Part shown: positions 24,062 through 36,097 of the stretch, piece after piece
Position numbering within the stretch: position 1 is the stretch's first letter
Layout: each line of letters starts with the position of its first letter
Assembly (NCBI GenBank): GCA_008000375.1
Contig: SMOI01000067.1
Span: 57,249-121,248 of the forward strand
From: Poteriospumella lacustris
Taxonomy: Eukaryota > Sar > Chrysophyceae > Chromulinales > Dinobryaceae
Length of the DNA: 64,000 nt
Reading direction: 5' to 3'
Translations under genes and position numbers: made by a program
The notes under the pieces: generated by a model
The model's input: only the letters and a program-made list of their open reading frames with translations
Databases searched by the model: none
Told to the model about the DNA's origin: nothing

Positions 24062-24457
24062 GTGGTCGTGACACTGTTACGGTCGAGTCTAGCCTCGCCC
24101 TGCTCCCTGTAAGACGGATGTTGTCAGTACTAACAATTGAAACGTAGTCATTTCAATCCTCCCTTGCTTATCTTGTGGAACACAGAAAATTTATCAACGA
24201 CACAGTCGATATGGCTTTTACACGTTTACACTGTTTCCGCGTGTCAATCGGAGACCCGCAAAATTTAAGACCTGTTTCCGGAAATACCATCAAAAACCAC
24301 GTACTTTCCGAGATAAAATTGTGGCGGCAAAATACTCGTCGCGTGCAGCAGGAAGAATTAGGCCTAAGCATCGTAAGTTGCCATCTCAAAGCATACGTAG
24401 ACACTTTGTGATCGAATATTTTGTTGGAAAAGTAACTCCAGACCGAAGGAATCAAAA
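24062..24457. other. upstream region of threonyl-tRNA synthetase copy 1
   Basis: 396 bp with no supported gene. The sequence just before the ATG is unrelated to that before the second synthetase copy, so the two copies have different promoters. Confidence 0.5.
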
Positions 24458-26853
24458 ATGAGCGGCAAGTTGCATACGAAGGTCAACCCTACGAGCAAAT
24501 TCGCAGTCTTCGATCTGTCGAGTGTGAAAGGTAGGTCGAACGTGACAGTACACAAGTCTTGCGATGCGTGAACTTACATATGTGGATGCGTGCATGCTGT
24601 GATGATGATGTTGATGTTGCAGTGGATCACCGCGCGGCGAACAAGCACAAGCGCGACCAGACGCGGTCGAACAAAGAGAGCGGCGGCAGAATCGAGGGCG
24701 GCGGCCTGATTGGCGGATCATTTGTGCCGTCGGCGAATGCATCGTTCATCCAAGAGCGCACGGCGATTTTCGATCGCCTGTTGGCGCAGCACAACGAGCG
24801 TCTGGCGGCGAAGGGAGAGGTGGCGATCAATATCACGCTGCCGAACGGCGATGTGCGACCGGGGTTCGCGTTCAAGACCACTCCGTATGACGTAGCGAAG
24901 AGCATCTCGCAGGGCCTGGCCGACAGTGTGGTGATTGCGCGCGTGGTGTACTCGAGTCGGTTCGAGGAGGACGAAATCGTGGCGTGCGACGAAGACGACG
25001 AGGCGGCGCAGAGCAAGGCCGCGGCGACGGCGGAGGACGCTGGCAAGGCGGCGCAGGGAGAGTTGTGGGACTTGAACCGACCGTTGGTGGGCGACTGCGT
25101 GTTGCAGCTGTTGAAGTTCGACGAGCCCGAGTCGAAGACGGTGTTCTGGCACTCGTCGGCGCACGTGTTGGGCGCGGCGCTGGAGGGCGTGTACGGTGCG
25201 CACTTGACGATCGGTCCTCCTCTGCAGGGCGGCTTCTACTACGACTCGTACATGGGCGAGCACACGATTCCGGAAGAGGAGTTGAAGAAGGTGGAGGAAA
25301 AGGCGTTGGACATCTGCAAGGCGAAGCACACGTTCCAGCGCTTGGTGGTGTCGAAGGAAGAGGCGCTGGAGATGTTCCAGCACAACCCGTTCAAGGTGTC
25401 GTTGATCACGAACAAGGTGCCGGAGGGTGCGAAGACCACGGTGTATCGTTGCGGTCCGTTGGTGGACTTGTGCATGGGCCCTCACTTGCCCAACACGGGG
25501 CGCATCAAGGCGTTCGCGGCGCACAAGGCGTCGTCGACGAACTGGCTGGGCCAGGTGACGAACGATCCGCTGCAGCGTGTGTACGGTATTGCGTTCCCCG
25601 ACAAGGCGATGCTGAAGCAATGGAAGGAGAACCAGGAGAAGGCGAAGCAGCGCGACCACCGCGTGGTGGGCACGAAGCAGGAGCTGTTTTTCTTTCACCA
25701 GTTGTCTCCGGGCTCGTGCTTCTGGCTGCCTCACGGCGCGCGCGTGTACAACAAGCTGATCGACTTCATCCGCAAGCAGTACTGGGAGCGCGGCTACGAG
25801 GAGGTGATCACGCCGAACATGTTCAACTTGAATCTGTGGGAGATCTCGGGTCACGCGCAGCACTACAAGGAGAACATGTTCGTGTTCGACGTGGAGAACC
25901 AGGAGTTCGGTCTGAAGCCGATGAACTGTCCCGGTCACTGTTTGCTGTTCAAGCACCGCTTGCGCTCGTACCGCGAGTTGCCGTTCCGTGTGGCAGACTT
26001 CGGTGTGTTGCACCGTAACGAGGTGTCCGGCGCGTTGTCTGGCTTGACGCGTGTGCGTCGCTTCCAGCAGGACGATGCGCACATTTTCTGCCGCCAAGAC
26101 CAGATCAAGTCGGAGGTGTTGGGCGCGTTGGACTTCATGCGCTTCGTGTACACCGTGTTCGGCATGACGTACAAGCTGGAGCTGTCCACGCGGCCGGAGA
26201 AGGCGCTGGGTGACATCGAGCTGTGGAACCAAGCCGAGGCGCAGCTGTCGGAGGCGTTGGACGAGTTCGCCGGCAAGGGCAACTGGCGCGTGAACCCTGG
26301 TGACGGAGCGTTCTATGGACCGAAGATCGACATCAAGGTCTTCGACGCGATGGAGCGCGTGCACCAGTGCGCGACGGTGCAGTTGGACTTCCAGTTGCCG
26401 ATCCGGTTCGAGTTGGAGTACAAGTCGAACACGGGCGAAGGCGACGAGTCGTTCCAACGCCCGGTGATGGTCCATCGCGCGATGTTGGGCTCGGTGGAGC
26501 GTATGGCGGCCGTGTTGACGGAGCACTTCGGCGGCAAGTGGCCGTTCTGGCTGTCGCCCCGCCAGTGCATCGTCATTCCGGTGGATCTGAAGTTCGTGGA
26601 GTACGCCTACGACGTGCAACAGCAGATCCACGAGGCGGGCTTCTACGTGGACGTGGATGACTCCACGCGCACGCTGAACAAGAAGGTCCGCGAGGCTGAA
26701 GTGAACCAGTACAACTTCATCCTCGTCGTCGGCCAGCAGGAGATCGACGCCAAGGGCGTCAACGTCCGCACGCGTGAGAACGAAGTGCAGGGCAATGTGC
26801 CGGTGACGGAGTTGATCACGCGCTTCCAGGACTTGGCGGAGAAGTACGTGTAA
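24458..26853 (+). CDS. threonyl-tRNA synthetase, cytosolic, copy 1
   Basis: Exon 1 24458-24530 and exon 2 24623-26853 (92-nt intron) give 767 residues. It charges tRNA-Thr with threonine for cytosolic translation. Domains in order: a TGS-like domain (~80-150), the editing/second additional domain with HSSAHVLG (~215) and CGPLVDLCMGPHLP (~330), the class II catalytic core with MNCPGHC, QDDAHIF and MVHRAMLGSVER supplying the zinc Cys/His/His ligands, and the C-terminal anticodon-binding domain (SPRQCIVIPV onwards). No targeting peptide is visible, and the Lys/Arg-rich N-terminus (ANKHKRDQTRSNK) is typical of eukaryotic cytosolic enzymes. GC-rich, biased codon use suggests high expression. Confidence 0.95.
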
Positions 26854-26894
26854 GCACGTAGAGCAGATCGCGTCGCGACGGATGTAGGCCTGCC
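24458..26894 (+). repeat. left arm of threonyl-tRNA synthetase palindrome
   Basis: Inverted partner of 27302-29729. Similarity starts exactly at the ATG and stops 41 nt after the stop codon (after GGCCTGCC). Spacer 26895-27301, 407 bp. Exon 2 looks identical in both arms, because translations agree in several frames. The intron differs (92 versus 83 nt, several substitutions). Confidence 0.92.
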
Positions 26895-27301
26895 TGATGT
26901 CCGCATGTACGTCTCCCCGGTTGTCGTGTCAAACCTGTCGTGACCACAGGTACCATAGAGCATTTAGTAACTTCCTCAACTTTCTAATTCGCAACAATCG
27001 TTCTACTCTGTCTTCTGATATATGTTTGTTTGTTTGTTTCTGAGTCGTCGAGCAATATCGTGTAGGAGACATCGCAGACCGCAACAGCCGCGAGGGTACC
27101 GATGACAACACAATGACAACCGCCCACTTCCTTGCCAACATGGGGTGTCAAGGAAGAAAACAAACAAAACCAAAGCGCTTAAACAGACGATTGTCGCAAT
27201 TATAATTGAAGGCGATTTAAATGAACTTTATTCTTATGGTAATTGTCACTAACAAGTTTCATCTGCAACCGAAGGGACCCGCTGTACCTACGACAACATC
27301 C
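26895..27301. other. spacer between the two synthetase copies
   Basis: 407 bp of lower-GC sequence with no gene. It contains the 3' flanks of both convergent copies, including a TTTG tandem run at 27024-27038. Confidence 0.6.
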
Positions 27302-29729
27302 GGCAGGCCTACATCCGTCGCGACGCGATCTGCTCTACGTGCTTACACGTACTTCTCCGCCAAGTCCTGGAAGCGCGTGATCAACTCCGTCACCGGCACA
27401 TTGCCCTGCACTTCGTTCTCACGCGTGCGGACGTTGACGCCCTTGGCGTCGATCTCCTGCTGGCCGACGACGAGGATGAAGTTGTACTGGTTCACTTCAG
27501 CCTCGCGGACCTTCTTGTTCAGCGTGCGCGTGGAGTCATCCACGTCCACGTAGAAGCCCGCCTCGTGGATCTGCTGTTGCACGTCGTAGGCGTACTCCAC
27601 GAACTTCAGATCCACCGGAATGACGATGCACTGGCGGGGCGACAGCCAGAACGGCCACTTGCCGCCGAAGTGCTCCGTCAACACGGCCGCCATACGCTCC
27701 ACCGAGCCCAACATCGCGCGATGGACCATCACCGGGCGTTGGAACGACTCGTCGCCTTCGCCCGTGTTCGACTTGTACTCCAACTCGAACCGGATCGGCA
27801 ACTGGAAGTCCAACTGCACCGTCGCGCACTGGTGCACGCGCTCCATCGCGTCGAAGACCTTGATGTCGATCTTCGGTCCATAGAACGCTCCGTCACCAGG
27901 GTTCACGCGCCAGTTGCCCTTGCCGGCGAACTCGTCCAACGCCTCCGACAGCTGCGCCTCGGCTTGGTTCCACAGCTCGATGTCACCCAGCGCCTTCTCC
28001 GGCCGCGTGGACAGCTCCAGCTTGTACGTCATGCCGAACACGGTGTACACGAAGCGCATGAAGTCCAACGCGCCCAACACCTCCGACTTGATCTGGTCTT
28101 GGCGGCAGAAAATGTGCGCATCGTCCTGCTGGAAGCGACGCACACGCGTCAAGCCAGACAACGCGCCGGACACCTCGTTACGGTGCAACACACCGAAGTC
28201 TGCCACACGGAACGGCAACTCGCGGTACGAGCGCAAGCGGTGCTTGAACAGCAAACAGTGACCGGGACAGTTCATCGGCTTCAGACCGAACTCCTGGTTC
28301 TCCACGTCGAACACGAACATGTTCTCCTTGTAGTGCTGCGCGTGACCCGAGATCTCCCACAGATTCAAGTTGAACATGTTCGGCGTGATCACCTCCTCGT
28401 AGCCGCGCTCCCAGTACTGCTTGCGGATGAAGTCGATCAGCTTGTTGTACACGCGCGCGCCGTGAGGCAGCCAGAAGCACGAGCCCGGAGACAACTGGTG
28501 AAAGAAAAACAGCTCCTGCTTCGTGCCCACCACGCGGTGGTCGCGCTGCTTCGCCTTCTCCTGGTTCTCCTTCCATTGCTTCAGCATCGCCTTGTCGGGG
28601 AACGCAATACCGTACACACGCTGCAGCGGATCGTTCGTCACCTGGCCCAGCCAGTTCGTCGACGACGCCTTGTGCGCCGCGAACGCCTTGATGCGCCCCG
28701 TGTTGGGCAAGTGAGGGCCCATGCACAAGTCCACCAACGGACCGCAACGATACACCGTGGTCTTCGCACCCTCCGGCACCTTGTTCGTGATCAACGACAC
28801 CTTGAACGGGTTGTGCTGGAACATCTCCAGCGCCTCTTCCTTCGACACCACCAAGCGCTGGAACGTGTGCTTCGCCTTGCAGATGTCCAACGCCTTTTCC
28901 TCCACCTTCTTCAACTCCTCTTCCGGAATCGTGTGCTCGCCCATGTACGAGTCGTAGTAGAAGCCGCCCTGCAGAGGAGGACCGATCGTCAAGTGCGCAC
29001 CGTACACGCCCTCCAGCGCCGCGCCCAACACGTGCGCCGACGAGTGCCAGAACACCGTCTTCGACTCGGGCTCGTCGAACTTCAACAGCTGCAACACGCA
29101 GTCGCCCACCAACGGTCGGTTCAAGTCCCACAACTCTCCCTGCGCCGCCTTGCCAGCGTCCTCCGCCGTCGCCGCGGCCTTGCTCTGCGCCGCCTCGTCG
29201 TCTTCGTCGCACGCCACGATTTCGTCCTCCTCGAACCGACTCGAGTACACCACGCGCGCAATCACCACACTGTCGGCCAGGCCCTGCGAGATGCTCTTCG
29301 CTACGTCATACGGAGTGGTCTTGAACGCGAACCCCGGTCGCACATCGCCGTTCGGCAGCGTGATATTGATCGCCACCTCTCCCTTCGCCGCCAGACGCTC
29401 GTTGTGCTGCGCCAACAGGCGATCGAAAATCGCCGTGCGCTCTTGGATGAACGATGCATTCGCCGACGGCACAAATGATCCGCCAATCAGGCCGCCGCCC
29501 TCGATTCTGCCGCCGCTCTCTTTGTTCGACCGCGTCTGGTCGCGCTTGTGCTTGTTCGCCGCGCGGTGATCCACTGCAACATCATCACATCATGCACGCA
29601 TCCACACATGTAAGTTCACGTATCGCAAGACTTTTGCACTGTCACGTTCGACCTACCTTTCACACTCGACAGATCGAAGACTGCGAATTTGCTCGTAGGG
29701 TTGACCTTCGTATGCAACTTGCCGCTCAT
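27302..29729 (-). repeat. right arm of threonyl-tRNA synthetase palindrome
   Basis: Reverse-complement partner of 24458-26894. Arm lengths are 2,428 and 2,437 nt; the 9-nt difference is in the intron (a GATGTTGAT-type repeat). Confidence 0.92.
27343..29729 (-). CDS. threonyl-tRNA synthetase, cytosolic, copy 2
   Basis: Exon 1 29729-29657 and exon 2 29573-27343 (83-nt intron) give 767 residues, the same protein as copy 1 as far as can be read. All catalytic and zinc-binding motifs are intact. It is convergent with copy 1 and divergent from the hydroxyacyl-CoA dehydrogenase gene, so its promoter lies in the 529 bp at 29730-30258 and is unrelated to that of copy 1. Identical exons beside a diverged intron argue for recent conversion of the coding part or strong purifying selection plus conversion. 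Both copies could be functional and differently regulated. Confidence 0.94.
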
Positions 29730-30258
29730 GATGAATACAGATACGACTTTTCAGACTATATTATATAACTATGCAATCGAAGGAGAAACTCCAATGTTAA
29801 CTGTGTTCGTCGTAGTTGCACGCTGAAGACGAACAGGAACCCTCGCAATCGTCCGCCCACGTCAATCATGCAATTCCTGTCGCTATAAGAAGGCTTTCGC
29901 TCACTATCGCGGCTGGTGCTGCAACTGCGACGCGACGACGTATTTTTCCGCCACAATTTTGGGGCGCGAATTCACCGTGCCTTCTGCTGCTGTCGAGCTG
30001 GCCTGAGGCATGTGTCGGTCGTTTTTGTCGTCATCGTCGTGTCGTCGTTCATCGTGTCGTGTGTCGTCGTCGTCGTGGATCGTCGTCGTCGTGTCTTCGG
30101 GGATGTGCGTTGCCGCGGAGTTTGAAGTTGGGTGCGGCCTTCTCTGTTCTCTACGCTGATTCGATTCTCTCTCCGATGAGAAGTAGCCTTTGCATGATGG
30201 ATACTGGTAGCGATACAATCTAAAAGAGATTCTTGAAACAAAAAAAGTTCTTTGAAAA
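29730..30258. promoter_or_regulatory. divergent promoter region
   Basis: 529 bp between the start of synthetase copy 2 (minus) and the dehydrogenase gene (plus). It must hold both promoters. No specific element is identified; a GTCGTC-rich stretch lies at 30020-30100. Confidence 0.4.
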
Positions 30259-31362
30259 ATGCTTCGAAGAGGATTGTTGACTTCTGTTCGTTCGTACTCC
30301 AGCTCTGCCAAGGCGGCTGCTGAGTTCAAGCACGTCGGTGTTGTTGGTTTGGTGCGTCTAATGAGATAATTGTTCATTTTCATGCACCCATGGGATAATT
30401 GTTCACTTCTTCTCTTCGATAGGGTCTCATGGGTCATGGAATCGCGCAAACTATTGCCCAGAAGGGCATCAAGGTCACGGCCGTCGAGTCCAAGCCTGAG
30501 GCTCTGAAGGCTGGCATGGACAGGTTCGATATTTATTCCTCTCGTCAAGTATTCCAGTGTTCTTATAGCTGGTTGATCAAATAGAATCTCCGGATCTTTG
30601 TCCAAGATTGTTGCCAAGGATTTGAAGGCCGGCAAGATCGCCTCCGAGGCTGAAGGCAAGGCCAAGCTTGATCAGACCTTGGGCCTGATTACTCCCACCA
30701 CCGATCTTCACCAATTGAAGGACTGTGACTTGGTGATTGAGGCTATCATTGAAATCGAGCAGATCAAGATCGATTTCTACAAGAACCTCGGCAAGATTGT
30801 CAACCACGATGCCGTCTTCGCTTCGAACACTTCTTCCCTGCCCATCACCAACATGGCTGTTGCTTCTGGTCGCCCGAAGCAATTTGTTGGACTTCATTTC
30901 TTCAACCCTGTGCAAATCATGAAGTTGGTGGAGGTCATCCGCACCACCCACACCAGCGACCCTGTGTTCAACCGTATGCTCACCTTCGGAAAGGAGATCG
31001 GAAAGGTCCCCGTCAGCTGCAAGGATACTCCCGGCTTCATTGTCAACAGACTGTTGATTCCTTTCTTGTCTCAAGCCATGGCGATGGTTGACCGCCAGGA
31101 TGCTAGCATTCCTGATATCGATGTCTCCATGCAGTTGGGCTCCGGACACCCCATGGGTCCGCTCACTCTGTCGGACTATGTCGGTCTCGACCTGTGCTTG
31201 AACATCTTGAAGGGCTGGAAGGAAGCCTACCCTGATGAGCCATCGTTCATCATCCCCAAGTGCTTGGAGGAGAAGGTTGCTAAGGGTGAATTCGGTCGCA
31301 AGACTGGTAAGGGTTTCTACGTCTGGGAGGGTGACAAGGCGGTCAGACCTAACGATGCGTAA
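30259..31362 (+). CDS. mitochondrial L-3-hydroxyacyl-CoA dehydrogenase
   Basis: Three exons: 30259-30351, 30423-30523 and 30585-31362, 323 residues. The enzyme oxidises L-3-hydroxyacyl-CoA to 3-ketoacyl-CoA with NAD+ in fatty-acid beta-oxidation. The N-terminus MLRRGLLTSVRSYSSSAKAA is basic, Ser-rich and acid-free, a clear mitochondrial presequence. The Rossmann motif GVVGLGLMGHGIAQ follows; intron 1 falls between its third and fourth glycines. Then come VIEAIIE, SNTSSLPI, GLHFFNP (catalytic His) and VKDTPGFIVNR-type (CKDTPGFIVNR), and the C-terminal domain ends in GRKTGKGFYVW. The length fits the animal/protist HADH type. The final residues NDA are not a peroxisomal signal. Confidence 0.93.
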
Positions 31363-31737
31363 ATTTTTCCTGTAACTTGTATATCAACACGATAATAATG
31401 CGTTTGCCCTACGTTGATGGAGTTGATAGATGAAAAATTTAATCGTTCCAAGCCACCAAACCCCCTGCGGTGGTGGGCGTTGGGCCTTTACGCTCTAACG
31501 ACGACGAGTGGTGGCCGTTACAACTTTCTGCACCCGGCCCATCCGTCGTCATCGTCGTGGATAACTCTGCCTGAGCCGCTGCTCCGAATCTTTTCTCCAC
31601 CAGCTGCCAAGTTTGTTTCGTTCTTACCGCATGACCCAGACATAATGGAAATACATATCAATAGGATTCAAACTGACACATTCTCGTTGCTTGGATATAT
31701 CTCTACCAATATCGTTGTGTAGCTTTGCTTGACCGTG
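31363..31737. other. intergenic region
   Basis: 375 bp between two genes on the plus strand. No gene is supported. Confidence 0.5.
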
Positions 31738-33717
31738 ATGTGGACGAGAATTCCGTTGAGTTGGATCATCTGGGTGATTGGATTCATCTTGACCTTGCAA
31801 GGTGTCCATGGCATGAGCGATTATCAACAGCATGTGGTATCTATAGTGTCAGTCACCTTTGGTACAATAAGCTTGATTTGTTCGGTGTTTACTTTAATTT
31901 TAATTTATTATTCGAAGAAATGGACCGGTTATCTGCTCTTGTTGGTGAGCCTCACCGTCAGCCAAATTGTCTACGATTTCAATTACATTTTTCGCATCAT
32001 TAAAACGCCACAGATGTGTCATTTTACGATGTTCCTTGATGTATGGGGAGGTTTGGGTATTTCGTTCTGGATCAACATTTTGGCCTTCGTCGTTGCGTAT
32101 ACTGTTGTATCCTCCAAGCCCATTCAAATCTTTCAACACTACTATCTCTTTTCCATTTATGGCACCTTGATCCCCATTGTTGCAGCTTTAATCGTGACCA
32201 CCGATCCGGACGTACTTTCAACGGATGATTCAAACGGAAATTCCTGCCACTATACCAATCACCCCGAAGGAAACTTCTTCTTCAACTTCTACTACTTTGG
32301 TAGACTCTGCGCTATTTTTCTCACAATCATCTTTTGTACCATTACTCTGGTACGACTACGAACCATGAGAGCCAATTTCTTGGCGGCTGGTGCTGGCACG
32401 AGTGAATTGCCTTCGCCAGTATCCTCAACTTCAAATAAAAACAAAGCTGGAACGAGACTCGTTTTCGTTACAGTGTCGCGGATGAACTATTATGCCATCG
32501 CTCAAATTTTATGTCGAAGTGGTGCGGCCTGGAACGAATGGAAACATGGAGAATATTCCACGTTTGCCTCCAGTGTCGCAGCGGCCATCTGCTCCCCATC
32601 GACGGGTATTTTGAGCTTCTTCATTTTCTTGGTAATGGCGAATCGCTTCTCGTTGTGTCTATGCGGAAACAACACGTCTCTAATGCATTGTTTCCTTCTT
32701 CTTTGTTTCCTTCCACTACAGATGATGCAGCCCAACGCTTACAAGTCGTTTAAGAAGCTCCTGTGCTGTCGGTTGTCGCGTACGGACGAGGAAGAAGAAC
32801 GATTCAAGCCTGCCAGCAGTATCGCTTCTTCCAAAGCACCATCGATGTATGATTCGGGAAGTTCTCGAGTGTCCTCGGGTGTGCGTTCGCAGTCAACCGC
32901 CTATGATCGTGAATCCTCTGCCGATCCAGAGCAATACGACACACCCAATCCGATTTTCTTTACGTCGCCATCGTTTCAACAAGACGATTGGTACGACGAC
33001 GAAGATGTAAGTTCTCCTCTCTGATTTCCTCTTGTCTTTTGTTTTTGTTTGTATTCGTTCGTTCGTTCCCTTCGTTCGTTCGATCGCTGTGATACGAACG
33101 GTACTTGCCCTTTTTCTTGGTTGTTGATTTTCTTGCTGTTCTGCTCGCTTGTTCCACCGGAACTGACGTGGTGATGCAGTTTTCATCGACTTCCGTACGT
33201 GAGCATTTGTCACCGATCGTGATGCTTGACTATCGACCATTTGATTTATGGGTTTCTGTGTGTTTGTGTTTGCAGATGTGAGCGTGATGATCTCTCTGGT
33301 TGGGTAGCTTTCCTCTCCTTCCCGTAAGAGGGCCTATTGCCTGTCCGTGTGTGTGTGTGTTTCGTTGTTACCGTTTCGTCGATATGTGACGTCTCGTGCT
33401 TCTTCTATCACTTCTGTTTGTCTGTCGGTGATCTATGATCCTCTGTGTTCTTCCTCTCCACTGCCTCCTACTGCCTCTGTTTCTGCTGCTAATCTCCTTT
33501 CTGTTCGTCCGTTCTGATTCCTCGTGTGTGTGCATTCTCCTCGTCGGTGCAGATCGTTTTGGCGCGCTGGATCGCTCAGCAACGTGCACGCCCTAGCTCC
33601 TCCACCACCAAGAACGATCCCATTGTGCATCCTTCGCAGCGCATTCGGACGTCGTCGGCGGTGTATGCCCGTTTGTTAGACTACAGCACGGACAGTGAAG
33701 GGACCTGCCCCATGTGA
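31738..33717 (+). CDS. seven-transmembrane receptor, cAMP-receptor-like
   Basis: Exon 1 31738-33006 and a proposed exon 2 33553-33717 give 477 residues. After a possible signal peptide (SWIIWVIGFILTLQG) there are about seven hydrophobic helices, e.g. IVSVTFGTISLICSVFTLIL, YLLLLVSLTVSQIVYDFNYIF and SFWINILAFVVAYTVV. A Ser-rich acidic cytoplasmic tail follows (~residues 355-477). Helix content and spacing resemble the cAMP-receptor/secretin-like GPCRs common in amoebae and stramenopiles. The 546-nt intron is unusually long here; acceptors at about 33275 (giving Met-stop) and 33552 (adding 54 residues) would produce different tails. I chose the latter because it stays open for a plausible Ser/Arg-rich tail ending CPM. 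Confidence 0.7.
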
Positions 33718-34362
33718 GGGCGAAGGGAGTCGTGTGTTATCTGTAGCGATATCTGTGTCTTCGATCTTCGTCTTGAGCTCTTCCAAAGAATCGTTGCATT
33801 CCATCCCATGTGATCAGCAGAAAGCTACGACCCGGTGCCTCGTTGGACCTATAGATTACATATGAACATATGTCGTTAACGGTGTGCGCCCTTCTTCCTT
33901 CTTCTTTTCGTCCAGTGCCAATCTCTTGGTCTTCTGTCTGGTCGGTTCGTTGGTTTGTTGGTTCCGTATTTTGTTGCGGTTGAAGCGTTTTTGTTTTGTG
34001 TTTTGGTTCGATCAGATCGTTCCGCGTGGTTGTTGCTCGTCATTGGCTGCGGGTATTCTGTACATAAATATGGCCTCTTCTATTCCCTCGTCCCGACCAT
34101 CCCACCCTCGCATATTCACCATTCTGCTATGGGGTGAGGACCTGTATCTTTCCATTCTTTAACTACTCGTGTGCAATTCCAATGCAACCGGTGTCCAGGT
34201 TGGTGGCCATATCACTGTAGAGAGGGGGGTGTGGTTTACAGGAGTAGGGCTGGTGTGGCAGGTGATAACAAAACAAAAAACGAAACGAATGTGCTTGGCT
34301 CAAGGCAACAAACAGGTGGCACACCAACAACAACGACACATCGAGACAACGCAGTGCAGTGA
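33718..34362. other. intergenic region between convergent genes
   Basis: 645 bp with no supported coding region. Confidence 0.5.
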
Positions 34363-36097
34363 TCAACAGACTTGTCGCGGAATACGCTTGGTTCGTGGAC
34401 CACAGGACTTGGTGCGATGACAGGTGAAATAGACCGCAGGTCGCATGAAATTCGCATCTTCCGCTTGAGGTGGAAAGGCATCGTAGACTACCTGCGATGA
34501 TTTCGTCGTCGATACTTTCATTAAAAAGGACCGCCAGTACCGTTGCGTCAATCGTTCGAATTCAAATTCATCCGCCCGGTACAAGGCTTCGACATAGGCC
34601 ATTCGTAACAGCGCCGGTGTAACGTCAGCGAAATCGTCCACCAGCAACACTGGTAGCTTCCACACCTACATGCATACAAACACAGGAAGAAGCGTCAGAA
34701 AATGATGATTTAACAACAATGAGCCATACAATACGTACCGTCTTGTCCAACCCAATACCACGTTCGATCACAGCTACCACACCCAACGTCAAGGATTCCC
34801 ATAAACGAAAGGTATCATACCCTAAGCCTGGAATCGCCAAGGAGACCTTCGCCCGAATCAATTTCCGATAATAATCGTACGGTGTCACTCTGCCCCTCAA
34901 CTTCTCATCGTAGCCGTGTAAGTCCAGACCGCTGGTACTGTTGAAATATTCAGCGCTGTTTCTATCTGATCCACCACGACCATCAAACGTGGGGAACTTG
35001 CGTGCAATGCATTGTTTCAATTGTGGTCGATAGCCCCAATTCGACGAGGCCAAAAACACAAACGATTTCGCTTTCAAATCACGGGTAGACGCTTCATCCA
35101 TCATCAAATCCCATAGAAATCGTTTGTGATTTTCGATGTATCCAGGAATTCCACGAGGGAGGGTCAACAACTTTGGATGCGTAAAATTGCGATGTTGATT
35201 GACAAGAAATAGCAGCGTGTGGTTGTGATCGAGAATATGTTTCAATCCAGCGTAGGCACGTCGGGAAGGCCAAGGCAGCCAATTCACCGTTCGATTGGGA
35301 AACAACCCCGACAATAGTCCCCAATTTTCATTGAAGGCACTCACCATAATGAACGGAGTTTGTACATCTTTGTACACCTTTTCCCATGCTAAGATGATCC
35401 GAGGAAGGTTGACAATGTGTTCGCCAACCTTTTTGCCTTGAAAGAACAACGGACCATCTCGATCAAACAAGGCATATCCGGCTTGAACAATGGGCGCCCG
35501 ATCAAATTTTTGAGCGTAATATGGATTCGGAATTTGTCGATTGCTTGGTAGGACATCGGTTGGGACGTGCGAGCCGTGTGTATCCGGTGGTACCGTGATG
35601 AATGACAAATTTCCACCGGGTCCGAGGAAAAAGTCGGCGTTCATGTGCGTGGAACGAAATAAAATGTCTCCATCCAGAAAATCCATGTAATTGGGGAAAT
35701 GGCGAACGATTTTCTGAAGAAGAATTGGATTTCCAGAAGCGGCGAGACGTTGTGCTTCCCGCCATCGTCGTGGATCGTTTGGAGGCGTAGAAAATCGAAA
35801 CAAACTCTTGCTGGGCATGGGAACCTTGCACCAAACTGGATCTTCACATGTAATGTTCAAAGCATCGAGCTGTTGAGTCGTAAACGTTGTTCCGGAGTAA
35901 GATATTGACTGAGATATTGACGGAGAAGTCTGAGCCGACGTCTTCGGGGACAACGAGGACAAATGGAGCTCATCGATGAAATTTTCCACTAAATGCTGAT
36001 CAGTTCTTGTGAGATAGACGTAGACTACGATCGTGACTATCAGTATCAGAGAGGCGAAGACGAATACTGCACTCTTCTTTCCACCGAAAGCATTCAT
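34363..36097 (-). CDS. exostosin-like type II membrane glycosyltransferase
   Basis: Exon 1 36097-34739 and exon 2 34665-34363 (73-nt intron) give 553 residues. A single hydrophobic anchor (~residues 11-30, VFVFASLILIVTIVVYVYL) follows a short cytoplasmic tail, so the catalytic part faces the Golgi lumen. Several N-x-S/T sites are present. The C-terminal block KVSLAIPGLGYDTFRLWESL, then GVVAVIERGIGLDK and, across the intron, LPVLLVDDFADVTP, is the pattern of exostosin/RXYLT1-like transferases (sugar-nucleotide binding followed by a conserved acidic FxD). Substrate unknown. With the GT90-like gene at 13-14.5 kb it suggests elaborate protein or wall glycosylation, but the two are not adjacent. 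Confidence 0.72.

Noticed and set aside
24718-26631. 637-codon open frame antisense to threonyl-tRNA synthetase copy 1, repeated antisense to copy 2
   Set aside because: It is rich in Arg, Leu, His and Gln and mirrors the GC-biased third positions of the sense gene. A shadow frame, not a gene.
24458-29729. Palindromes as pure sequencing artefacts (unsplit hairpin reads)
   Set aside because: The spacers are unique, and introns and flanks differ between the synthetase arms. The aldehyde-dehydrogenase arms are identical, so for that pair an artefact is less firmly excluded.
32670-32722. A 46-nt intron (GTCTCT...CTACAG) in the 7TM gene
   Set aside because: Removing it creates an immediate in-frame stop, whereas the unspliced frame stays open.
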